Assembly (NCBI GenBank): GCA_032358255.1 | Contig: JAULBX010019522.1 | Location: 18,308 to 82,307, forward strand | Reading direction: 5' to 3' | DNA: 64,000 nucleotides | Source: Heterotrichella gracilis | Lineage: Eukaryota; Sar; Xanthophyceae; Tribonematales; Xanthonemataceae | In this document: positions 20,301 through 30,406 of the stretch, piece by piece | Position numbering within the stretch: the stretch's first letter is position 1 | Layout: every line of letters begins with the position of its first letter | The notes under the pieces: model-generated | The model's database searches: none | What the model was told of the DNA's origin: nothing | Seen by the model: the letters and a program-made list of their open reading frames with translations, nothing else | Position numbers and translations under genes: made by a program

Positions 20301-22643
20301 GTGGGTGGTGGGCGCTTTTTAGTAGGGGGTGGGGGGCGTTTCTTGGTGGGTGGTGGTGGGTGTTTCTTGGTGGGCGGGGGTGGGTGTTTGTTGGTGGGCA
20401 GAGGGGGGGGTTTGTTGTTGGGGGGTGGGGGGTGGTTCTTGTGGACCGGGGGGGGGTGCTTCTTAGCCGAGGGTGGGAGGTGCTTCTTGGTGGATGGCGG
20501 GGGGTGCTTCGCAGAAGGTGTCCTCCCAACTGCAGGAAAGCACAACGGGGTTCAGCTTGATTAAGGCAGCATTTTTATCATGGGGACAACGCTAGCTAGC
20601 TGCACCAAGGGCCTGCCAAAAGCCCTTGGGATTCAGGGCTTAGGGTATAGGACACTCCTAGCTAGCTGCACTGAGGGGCTGTCATGCTGTGCAATGCCGC
20701 TAGCACTAGAAGCAATCACTGCTGTACAGGGATACCCACATACCAGTTGCTCCACGTCATCAACCCTAAAAAGCCTAAAATACCAAACCCTAAACCCCAG
20801 CCGCACCTGATGCCAGGTATGCCAGGCACATGGACAGCACAGTGGTTTGCTCATCCTACAGCATCTCGGGCCGGAAGGTGTACCCACATACCACGTTGCC
20901 ACGTCATAAACCCTAACTCCTCAACAGAAACCCTAGACCCCAAAGGTGCACACACACGCCATTGGTGTCATGTCAATAACCCTAAACCCTAATCGTGGTC
21001 TCCTGCCGCACCTGATGCAAGGCACATGGACAGAACAGCGGTTTGCTCATCCCACGGCATCTCAGGCCAGAAGGGAAACCCTAAACACCATCTTGTAACG
21101 TAAGCCACCCCTAAATGCAGTACCCTCGGCCCTACACACCATGTTGTCATGTTGCAAACCAAACCCTAGCCGCACCTGATGCCAGGCACATGGACAGAAC
21201 AGCGGTTTGCTCATCCCACAGCATCTCGGGCCGGAAGGTGTACCCACACACGATCCCCGTGCACCCGCGCACCGGGAACTGCACAAAGAACTGCCTCTCC
21301 TTCACCGCGGGGTTGATGAGCGCTAGGATGGCACGCGAGGTGTCCCTGAAGCAGTCCTCGGTCAAGCACAGGCAGCCCCAGAATAGGGAGGTGGTTTGGG
21401 CGGTGGCAAAGGTGGGCGGCTGCACAGGTGGGAAGGTTGGGGTTGGGCGCTTGGGGCAGGGGGGTCTGGCGCTTTCCAGAAGGTTTGCGCAGTGGTAGAG
21501 GGTTTAGGGTTTAGGGTTTGAAGGGTGTCCGTGAAGCAGTCCTCGGTGAGGCACAGGCAGCCCCAGAACAGGGAGGTGGTCTGGGCGGTGGCGCAGGTGG
21601 GCGGCTGCGCAGGTGGGGAGGCTAGGGTCGGTGGCATGCGCTGGTATGAAATGCCACAAGCAAGGATTTTGGCCATTTTCCAGTAGGGTCGCGCTGTGGT
21701 TCAGGGTTAAGAGCATGAGGTTTTGAGCCACACACCAGCAGCGTCACGCACTAGCTGTAGCTTTAGGGTTAGGAGCTAGAGCCTAGGGTTTAGGGTTTTA
21801 GGTCACGTACCAGCAGCGTCACGCAGTGGTTTCGCAGGTAGCTGTATGCCCAGAACCTGGCTTGCTGCATGTTGGGCATGGCGTAGATGCTGCATCCCTC
21901 CCCGCCTGCAGGCAACAGAGTGCACGTCAGCAAGTGACACAGGCAACAACCTACACCTAACCCTACTTTCAAATCTTGTGTGCACGGAGCACGGCAGTGA
22001 TGCTACACCCTCCCCGTCGGCTAGGCACATGCGAGTCCACCTCATAAGTAGGGTTTAGGGTTGCTTGCACCCGCACTTGAATTCATAAACCACAGCACAG
22101 ACCCCCTTCATCGTACACCAGGCGTGCGCCCACATACAACACCATTTCAGGGCTTAGGGTTTGCCCACCTTGTAGCATGAGCCAGTATGTCTACCCATTG
22201 GCAGCTTAGGGTGTAGTGTCTAGGGTTTGGGGTCTACCTTGCAGCATGAGCCAGTACGTCCATCCATTGGCAGGCGCCTTGAGGGCAGGAGCGGGTGAGC
22301 TGGCATTGCATGGACCCACCTGAAGAGACACAGCTGGCGCATATATACAAAGAGGGGGTTTGCATGGAAGCAGCAACTAGGGTCCCACATGGATACACAG
22401 ATAACAAGGCCATGATCCTAGCCCCTAAATACACCCATGCACCATCAACATGCGCACCAGGAGCGCCGCCAGCAACATGCGTGCAGTTAAAACTAAACCC
22501 TGAACCCTAAAGCCTAAACCCTAAACACTACACATGCGCACCAGGAGCGCCGCCAACACCGCAAGGATGATGACCCGCCATCGCCTGCCAGGGGCTGCTG
22601 TGGCGCCGCCACTTGGACAGGTAGCGAAGGGTATTCGCGCCAT
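17369..22643 (-). CDS. Membrane-anchored proline-rich protein with C-terminal CAP/SCP domain
   Basis: Nine exons: 22643-22534, 22299-22238, 21905-21811, 21419-21176, 20529-19877, 19656-19434, 19111-18950, 18076-17879, 17541-17369. All phases agree, 639 residues. The N-terminus has a basic-flanked hydrophobic signal anchor (RRWRVIILAVLAALLVRI). Residues about 40-170 form an unrecognised Cys-rich domain (GWTYWLMLQ, FWGCLCLTEDC, VRGCTGIVCGY). Residues 171-460 are a Pro/Lys then Ser-Pro(n) stalk, like hydroxyproline-rich wall proteins. Residues about 463-615 fit a CAP (SCP/PR-1) domain: ARANHN, LANTATNWAATLATTC, then WYKNRAQY, NFAKMIWNTH and VGCG, YVVCSF. The usual CAP His/Glu cavity residues appear changed (GENL-like site reads DQII, GHFTQ-like site reads VQNFA). 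Probably a cell-wall or matrix protein. Confidence 0.82.
17600..17690 (-). repeat. Copy of the CAP-gene last exon start in the preceding intron
   Basis: It repeats about 80 bases of 17470-17550 (AGAGTTGGGGAGGGAAGG, then GGCCCCTTGCA and a CCAACTGCA acceptor), with small gaps. It lies in the intron before the exon used. Confidence 0.75.
17795..17850 (-). repeat. Copy of the CAP-gene exon 8 end and donor
   Basis: CGCCTACCTCCCAGGTGGGT and CATCTTGGCAAAGTTTAGGG at 17791-17840 repeat 17872-17915. The copy breaks off into TTTAGGG-like sequence exactly where the exon would continue. Confidence 0.8.
18110..18300 (-). repeat. Two copies of the CAP-gene exon 8 start with acceptor, separated by TTTAGGG repeats
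   Basis: TTGTGTTGGCCACGTAGATG followed by ATCTGGTCAGCATCGCCTCG-type sequence occurs at 18129-18178 and 18224-18272 as well as in the exon (18034-18080). Each copy keeps the acceptor (GAGCTGCA on +) and is followed by TTAGGGTTTAGGGTTTAGGG. A three-copy tandem array of about 95 bases. Confidence 0.88.
18495..18785. repeat. Degenerate minisatellite of about 16-bp units (GATGATTTGGTCACTTA)
   Basis: Roughly 16 imperfect units of TAGATGATTTGGTCACT fill the middle of the intron between exons 7 and 8 of the CAP gene. The unit resembles GTAGATGATCTGGTC inside exon 8, which suggests it grew from one of the exon-edge copies next to it. Confidence 0.78.
20640..21075 (-). repeat. Copies of the CAP-gene exon 4 end and donor with telomere-like repeats
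   Basis: Donor-side copies of exon 21419-21176 occur at 20802-20890 and 21005-21072 (CACATGGACAGAACAGCGG, TTTGCTCATCCCAC), with flanking CAAACCCTAAACCCC. Shorter pieces (ATACCCACATACCA) occur at about 20725. Here the heptamers run opposite to most others in the gene. Confidence 0.82.
21495..21620 (-). repeat. Copy of the CAP-gene exon 4 start and acceptor
   Basis: 21527-21615 repeats 21341-21430 (GTCCCTGAAGCAGTCCTCGG-type, then CAGGCAGCCCCAGAA, then GTGGGCGGCTGC), preceded by TTTAGGGTTTAGGGTTTG at 21500-21518. Acceptor and frame are preserved. Confidence 0.85.
22165..22235 (-). repeat. Copy of the CAP-gene exon 2 end, linked by TTTAGGG
   Basis: 22170-22204 repeats 22238-22272 (GCATGAGCCAGTATGTCTAC against GCATGAGCCAGTACGTCCAT). 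CTTAGGGTGTAGTGTCTAGG joins the two. Confidence 0.8.
22437..22530 (-). repeat. Copy of the CAP-gene exon 1 end, linked by CCCTAAA repeats
   Basis: CATGCGCACCAGGAGCGCCG occurs at 22449 and again in the exon at 22533. Between them lies AACCCTAAAGCCTAAACCC. Confidence 0.8.
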
Positions 22644-24942
22644 GGTTGGTTACAGAGAAACCCTTCAGCTGAGCGTCCTGCTGGCAGGTGTTACCCTAGG
22701 GTCCAGCGTGGTGGCAACTGGCTGAAACCCTAAGGAAGGGTTTCCCCACCCGGTATGGGTGGGAGACCGCAGACGAGCGTTTCGGTAGCTGCGCCTGCTG
22801 AGCCAGGCCTGGTGCCAGGTTCCAGACCCTTCACAAGGGTATTGATCCAGCTGGGCGAGAGGCAGGCAAAACAAACCGGAGCACTGCCTGCGATTGATGT
22901 AGACCCTAGATTAGGGTATCAGGCTGCATGCACGCAAGCCATCGCTTGGTTATCGGTCCTGCGCCGGCAGTGAGCGAGGTTGTGGTGACCAGCATGGGTG
23001 TTTGGTAGGGTTTTGGGAGGGTTTTATGTGGGTGCTTGGGGATGGTTGAGGGGAGAACGCACACTGTACCTAGGGCAGGTAAAATGTATCCCAGATATGG
23101 ACAGGGTAATTAACAATCTAGATGCCTGTACTGCTTTGCTGACGACATCCGTGTCAATTCGGTCAGTTTGGACCAAACTGCATGCATATGCATCCAAGCA
23201 TTTCTTTAGACGTACCACCACCTTTGTAACCTATGCTGGTCACCAGTAAAGACTTAATTTAGTAACAGCCAACGACAAGCAGTTGCAAGAGAGTGGCTCG
23301 TTGAACGGTTCGGGGTACATTGCGATAGGCAAGACCTCGCAGGTTGGTACAACCTAATCCGGAACAGGTATTGTCAGGGCGTCCCGTGCTTCAAGCAAAT
23401 TAACAGGACTGGGATAGGCTGTGCTGATAAAACTGACTAGAAGACCTTATGCGTGTGTGCCGGCTTTTGTAAACTCCTTTCGTAAGTGTGCTAGCGAGAT
23501 TACTGAGCAGATGTCGCCCACCAAGAATCACGAGAATGCGTTTCGAAGGGCGCAAACAGACCTTTGCCATTCCCAATCAGAAGAGACTACCAGACGAACT
23601 AGCCAAAGTGTCAAGTCCCAGGTGGATCCCTTTGGCCCAGTTTGCGTTATGGCAGTGCTGTAGCAGGCGACCATGCATGTGGTTTTGGCGGGGGAAAAGG
23701 GGTCCGGGTTCAAAAGTTCCCAAGCTCTTACAGTAGAGGCTGAGCGTACCTGGATGTTCGCAAGCTGAAATCCCTCTTGTACGTGAAGTATCTAGCGGTT
23801 TCTTATATCTACAGGCTGCCCTAGCTGGGCTTGTCCTCGATACGTACAACAGCTGTGCAGACGCGCCCACATGTGGCGGTGTGGGGGGCAATTCACGAGA
23901 GTTCGGCAAGCAGCAGCCAAGTCTGGAGTGCAGAATACCACGCTGTCGACATGTGTTGCCATGCCCGAGTGTTTGGCGTGCGAAAGCTGGCAAAAGCAGG
24001 CAAAACAAGGCCTTCACCAAACAACCCGCTGCAACACCGGCTGCGCGGCGGCCTTGTGACGGGCGGCGGCGTGCCCCCCAGCGATGCAGCGCATCTGGGT
24101 CCGCCGAGTCACCCCGCTCCTGCCGCGCGTAAAGTGCCAAATTTTGGCACTTTTGTCATGCCTCCGTGGAACTTTTGATCACATGGGCAGGCCATGTACT
24201 GCACTTGATCCTACATGCACCATAGCATTGCGACAAGCAAGCACTTGGACATGGTGGCTGTGTCCCGTTGTATATTTGTGGTTATGGCCCACACAGAAGT
24301 GGTGCTTTTGGCTGATTTTAAGCAAATCTTCATGTGATGGCTGGAATCTGGACCGCGCGCGCACCAAAAGCGCAGACTTGTCAGCCAAGGGTGCATCATA
24401 TCACGACAGGCGGACTCAGCTGTGTCACGCCCCACCCATCGCGTCACCAAATCACGACAAGCTGGTCCCCCATTGGCCGCCAGAGTGGCAGCATGCTGAC
24501 GTGTCAGCACCACAGAGTGGACTACGCTGACATGGCAGATACGTAGATAGTGATCGTCTCCGACCGCGTTCCCCGGCGTTGCCCGGCGCTGCGCGGCTCC
24601 CCGGCATATTATCATGCCCAAATCCCATGAACAAATTGCGGTACGGGCCGCTGGGGATGCGAGCCCTTGCCCCGCCGCAAGCTGCGGCGCTTGTGCACCA
24701 AGTGCTCTGTTTCTCAGGCAGCTATATAAGCGACCGCACTCTGCCACACCCAACACAAACCAGTTTGCTTGCCTAGTTCGACACACCTGCTCAAACCTCA
24801 CCGCGCTGCCCTTGCCGGTACCCCTGTGATCTGTTACACTAAAGCTTTTAGCTGCTGCACACTCTCTGCTGCCCTCATCGGCAACGCGGGAGACTTGTAG
24901 CACACTGCCGTTCCCTGCAACAACACTGGCAAAGTGAGCGCC
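22644..24942. other. Divergent promoter region between the two proline-rich protein genes
   Basis: 2.3 kb, no gene supported. It contains a 23-base perfect palindrome (24131-24153), a 16-base palindrome with a TGACGTG core (24494-24509), a GC-rich block (24035-24125) and a TATA box (24724). ORFs of up to 251 codons on both strands show no recognisable domain. Confidence 0.6.
24724..24731 (+). promoter_or_regulatory. TATA box of the modular Cys-rich wall-protein gene
   Basis: TATATAAG in the context AGCTATATAAGCGACC, 212 bases before the ATG at 24943. With a start about 30 bases downstream the 5' leader would be near 190 bases. Confidence 0.6.
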
Positions 24943-27900
24943 ATGGCGTCTCCAAGGCGGCTGCAAAGCCGGGCGGTACTCGCCTGTCTCTCCTTGCTCC
25001 TGGGCGCGCAGTTTGCTGGTGAGTGATCTGACTAGCGGTACTGCACCAATTCGAACCGGTCAACCCCAGCATTGCACACCAGCACCTGGGTGACCAACTC
25101 CTTGCACAGCAGTAGGATGCCGTGGAATGTATGTATCTTGCTCCCATGTTTTCGCTGACTAGCAGCTCTTCCCCCAGCCCCTTGGGCGCCTGGTAGTTGC
25201 ATGCATACATGCCCCGCTGGCTGCCCCCAATCCGACACACATTGAGCATGCAACTGCAGTAACTTTCACCGACACAACCCCGTAAACAACTGCGAATGCA
25301 CCCAAGCTACCCCTGGATGCACGCGGTGCCACTTGCTGCACGATGTGACAATGCAATTGTGTGCCAAGCACTGTGTACCGGCTCACCCCATGTCACTGAC
25401 TTGCGCCCCCACACTCGCAGCTGCTGCCTACTTTGATGCCGTGGGCTGCTACGACTCCGCTAGCATCGCGGGTGCTGACGTGTTGCACGGCTCCCTCACC
25501 CAGGTCACCGTCGCCTCCCAGGAGGAGTGCTTCAACATTGCTAGCGGCCTCGGAGTGACCGTTGCCAACCCGTGAGTACTTGTGTCCCTATTCCGCAATG
25601 CACCGACTTGTGCTGCATGTGCTGCGCGCCTAGCACGAAATATCGCAACCTCTGCCTTTGCTTCGCTCTCACTGAGTCTCAGCTGCATGCAAAACAACTG
25701 CGCACGTGCTGTTGCACCGTCAACTACGCCAACTGGCCAATCAACCCTCGAGCTCGATCCAGTGCACCACATACACCACACCCACACTTGCTCACAGTAC
25801 TCACAGCCCGTTTTCTGCCACCCTTGCAGGTACTTCGCTCTCAGCTCCACAGGCGGCGTCATCACGTGCACATACGGCTCAGACACGCTGGCCACCAGCC
25901 CAGTCCTTGCCACCGACCCATCCATGTGCCAGGGCACCCCTTGCTACACAGTCGACTTCCCCACCGCCACCTGCGGTGCCGCCAGCGACGCCACGATCTT
26001 CTTTGTGTTCAAGAGGTTCGAAGGTGAGACCCTCCTAACCTGCAGTGCATAAATATTCGCCAGGGCTTCCTCAAAGTACTGCCCCAATTGCCTGTTGCAC
26101 TCGTTCCCAATGCTGCCTGCTATGCTGCGCCAGTGTCTCTCTGCGACTGTAGCATTGTTCCTGTCATTCCTGTCAAGCTGAGTTGATGCTTGAGCAAACA
26201 GTTGCCCACTTACAAGAACAGGAAGTGACAACGCGACGTTCCCTCCTGTGCAGATGTGGTTGCCTCCCCTCCATCCCCCCCTCCATCCCCCTTCGCCTCC
26301 ATCTCCACCAGTGAGTGCCACAACCACCCCCTACCGTACTTACCTTGCCTGAATAGCACCTGCACCCTTTTATCTGCCCTTGTGCCTCCAGCTCTGTCAT
26401 TCTAGCCTTCTCACACGCTTGCACAATCCTGAGTGACCTGTAAACTGACACACACCATCGCCTACATCGCCCTTGCAATTGCTGCATTTACCTGGAGTGC
26501 ATCTCTTGCCCACCCACACACCCACTTCCTGCCTGCACCACCACCCTGACTCCCAGCCCTATACAGACCCCCCTTCTCACCCCCACCCCAACCCCCTTTC
26601 AGGCGACCGCTGCCTGCTCTTTAACGACGGCACCGCCGACTACTACTCTGTTGTCACCACCACCAACTGCGAGTGCTTCAACGTGTGCGCTGCTGACACC
26701 AACTGTGCCTACCGCGTCAACTGCCCAGCCGGATCTTCCCTCAAGAACTGCAACACCTACGACCGCATCGGCTCAGGCGACACCTCCCACCGCAACTGCG
26801 CGCCACCACCATGTGAGTGGCTAGAGTGGCAATACCCTTGCCGAGTGTTGAGACACCCTCCCCTGTGGGCTTGAGACACCCTCCCCTGTGCACCCTTGCA
26901 ACCAATGTCATTGTGTGATTTGTGTGCCTGCCTGAGCTAATCCTAAACCCTAAACCCTAAAACCCTAAGACTGCGGTCCTGCCTGGTGCTCGGTATTGCG
27001 TGCCATAGACACCCACCCAGGGTATTGTCATGTGACTCCCACATCCCCACTGACCCTCCCCTCTCTTCTCCTGCAGCCCCTCCCTCCCCCTCTCCCCCTC
27101 CCCCCTCCCCATCGCCCCACTCCCCCCCACCACCACCACTCGACAACAACTATGCCACCGCTGACCGCTGCTGGACATTCAGCAAGAACTCCATCGGATC
27201 AGACTCCTGGATCAGCACCATTGAATCCACCAATGCTCCCAACCCCGCATGCGACTGCTACCACTCCTGCCTGGACGACATCGCTGCGTGCAGGTAAGAA
27301 ACCCTAGAAACCCTGATCAGGTTGCTGTCTATGCTGTTAGGCTGGTTACCATAATGACCTAATGATGTGACTGATGATGCCCTTGGTACCCCTGTATACC
27401 CTAACCAGCACCTAATTAACCTCACAATACACACACGTATGCATGTGCTCAAGTCCGCCACTTCTATGCAGCCAACACCCTGACCAAATCCTAAGCAAAC
27501 CCTAAGCAAACCCTAACAGTATACATTTGTCGTTCCCAGGTTCCGCCGCTTCTGTGCCAAGGGTGTCTCCCAGAAGGCATGCCAACTGATTGGGCTGACC
27601 GCTGATGTCAACATGGCCGGTTCCTGCCCAGCCCCACCATCCCCACCACCGTCCCCATCCCCACCACCACCACCATCCCCCTCCCCACCAGTCTTTGCCC
27701 TTTCTGGTATGTTGCACCATCGCACTGCCATTATTTTTGTCACCGCCGTCCCTGCCTACACTAGCTGCATGCAGCAAGCATTTGCCCTTGTAAAATATTT
27801 GCCCTTTGCTCTGACGCACACACCCTTGCCTCCTCCCCTGCCATTTGCTCATCGCGTGTATTTCAAAAATAAATACCCTAGGGGTTTCCACTGTCACAAA

Positions 27901-30406
27901 CCCTTTCCCTCCTGCCCTGCAGCCGGCACCTGCTACATGTTCAGCGCCCCCGGCACCGCCGCCACCGTCGCCACCGTCTCCCCCGCCACCTCATGCGAGT
28001 GCTCGGATGCCTGCGTGGCAGCCTCAGACTGCAACTACCGCCGCTACTGCCCCATTGGCATGATGCCCCGTGACTGCGCCCTTGTCTCCCTGCGCCGCGA
28101 CTACGACAACACTGGAGCCAACTGCCCCGCCCCACCAAGTAAGTGAAAACCTAATACCCTGGCCTGCCCACTTTGAGTGCACATGTGTCCTGCATGCCCT
28201 TATCTTGGGTTGTTTAGGGACTGCATGTTGCCGGATGCCCCACAGCCATATTAGACTATTGAGATATTTGGCGCCATAGCCCTTCCATTGTACCCAAATG
28301 CGCACCTGCCACCACCAAGACATTCACTCTTCTCATCCCTCTTGCAGGCCCTCCCCCCTCCCCCTCCCCTCCCCCACCCCCACCATCCCCCCCACCACCC
28401 GCCATGTACCAGCGCTGCAACCTCTTCGACGTCAACCAAGGCCTCATCACCTCGGTGGATGTTACGACCTCCGGAGCGACCATCGGATTCTCCTGCCAGT
28501 GCATGGCTGAGTGCGCCAACCTCGACGCTTGCGAGTACCGCTCATTCTGCGACGCCACCACCAATGACAAGGACTGCATGCGCAAGACCCTGGTGCCAGT
28601 GGCTTCCTCCACCGGAGCTAACTGCCAGAGCCCCCCCTGTGAGTTTGTTACCTTAAAACCCTTGATCAGGGCTCTGGATTGTGTTATGTGTGTGCATGCG
28701 TATGCCTGGATTGTGCTGCTTGCTGCAAGGTGCTATACCTGACCTGTGCCTATGTCCCAATATGTATTATATTATAAATATGCACCTGTATATCCTGTTC
28801 TGAAATCTTCCTATCGACCAGATGCTTACCCCTCCCCTTTTTGCTTGCAGCCCCTCCTCCCCCCTCCCCCAGCCCGCCACCAAGGGGCAAGCAGGCCAAT
28901 GGCTGGGGCAACCGCTGCGTGATGTACGACATCAAGGCAAAGAACTACCTCACAACCATCATGACCACCGTGGCCGCAACCCAAGATTCCTACAAGTGCT
29001 TGTAAGTTCCAAACCCTAAACCCTGTGCTGCATGGTGGCACCATGTGCTAAACCCCAGACTAGGTACCATGTGCTAGACCCTAGACTTGTACCATGTGGT
29101 GCGCAAACCTGGAACAGGCAGGACAGTAGTCGCTTGCTGTCCCCCATCCCCGCCTCTCACTGCTCCCCTCCCCGTTCCACAGGTGCTACAACACCTGCGC
29201 TGCTGACCCCAACTGCGTGAGCCGCCGCTACTGCGATGACACCACCACCTCAACAGCCTGCACAGCTTCACCCTCCTATGGGGATCAGGACACCACCAAC
29301 TCTGTCTGCCCAGCGCCACCACCATCCCCACCACCAAACGCCAGCCCACCCCCACCCCCACCATCCCCACCCCTCATCGACCCCAACCTGTACAGCAAGC
29401 ACGGTACGTGTTCTAACCCCCCTGTGCTGTTGTAAACCCTTTGAAGGGTCGCAAGTGGCCAAATTGCTTCACTTGTTCCTCCCTTTATCCGCGCAGTTTC
29501 ATCAGCCCACCTCTGCCTAATTGCGCCCCTTTCTGTTTATCATGTGTCCTAAAACATTACTGATTACATTCCCAATCGGCCCCCACCAACCCCGCTTGCA
29601 CCGTTGTATTGCCTCCCCACTCACCCTCCTGCTCCCCGCCTTGCAGATGACACCTGCTACCTCTACACCTCCAACGTGGGTGGCGTGGCCTCACTCATCT
29701 CAGTTACAGCTAACCCATCCACTACATGCGACTGCTACAAGGCATGCTTGGATGACGACAGGTGCAACTACAGGAAGTTCTGCTCAAGCTCAATTGCTGG
29801 CGCCGACGATGCTGCCCAGCGCAAGGCCTGCGCCGTCACCACCCTGCAGTACGCATTTGACAGCACTGGCGCCAACTGCGATGCCTCTCCACGTACGTCC
29901 TGTCCCCTACCTCCCCTCACCTTTGCAGCTGTGGCCTCATTATTCTTCCAGCTGTGCCATGCATTTGCCTTCTGTTTGCCTTGTATGAATCTAACTTCAT
30001 ATAACTGCAGTGATGCATGGTGCACGCCAATCACCATCCTACCCTGCAATTAATACATACTCTCCTGGCTGATTATGCTGACCCTTTTCTTTCCTTCCCT
30101 GCAGCTCCCCCTGTCCAGTCCCCATCCCCCCCTGCCACCCCCCCACCCCCACCACTCCAGTACCGCGGCTCCCAGTGCTTCCAGTACACCGCCATCGGCA
30201 TCACCATCAACTCCTTCTACAAGCAGACCACCCTGGACATCTGCTCCTGCCAGCAGGCATGCAACAACGACGCCAACTGCTTCGGCTACAAGGCATGCGT
30301 GTCCAAGGATGGCGTGGTGTCTGGCGCAGCGTGCGACATTGTCAAGATCCGGGCCTTCAATGATGTGTCAGGCACTGGATGCTCAGCTTCCCGCCGCCTG
30401 CTGTAG
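24943..30406 (+). CDS. Secreted multi-module Cys-rich protein with Ser-Pro(n) linkers
   Basis: Thirteen exons: 24943-25018, 25421-25571, 25830-26023, 26254-26310, 26603-26812, 27077-27293, 27540-27706, 27923-28138, 28348-28638, 28851-29001, 29183-29403, 29647-29892, 30105-30406 (TAG). Every junction is in phase, 832 residues. The signal peptide (VLACLSLLLGAQFA) is followed by an N-terminal domain (GCYDSAS, EECFNIASGL). Then come seven related modules of about 60-70 residues with the theme RC..F, NCECFNVCAADTNCAYR, C...C, TGANC. They resemble PAN/Apple or WSC-type Cys-rich domains. Linkers are SPPPPSP-type, as in hydroxyproline-rich wall glycoproteins. Linker and module borders sit on phase 1 introns, so modules can be duplicated without breaking frame. 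Likely an extracellular wall or adhesive protein; ligand unknown. Confidence 0.88.

Noticed and set aside
23577-24966. ORFs of 187 and 251 codons on the minus strand in the divergent promoter region
   Set aside because: Composition and lack of any domain suggest chance openness in GC-rich DNA. The second one runs over the TATA box and exon 1 of the wall-protein gene.
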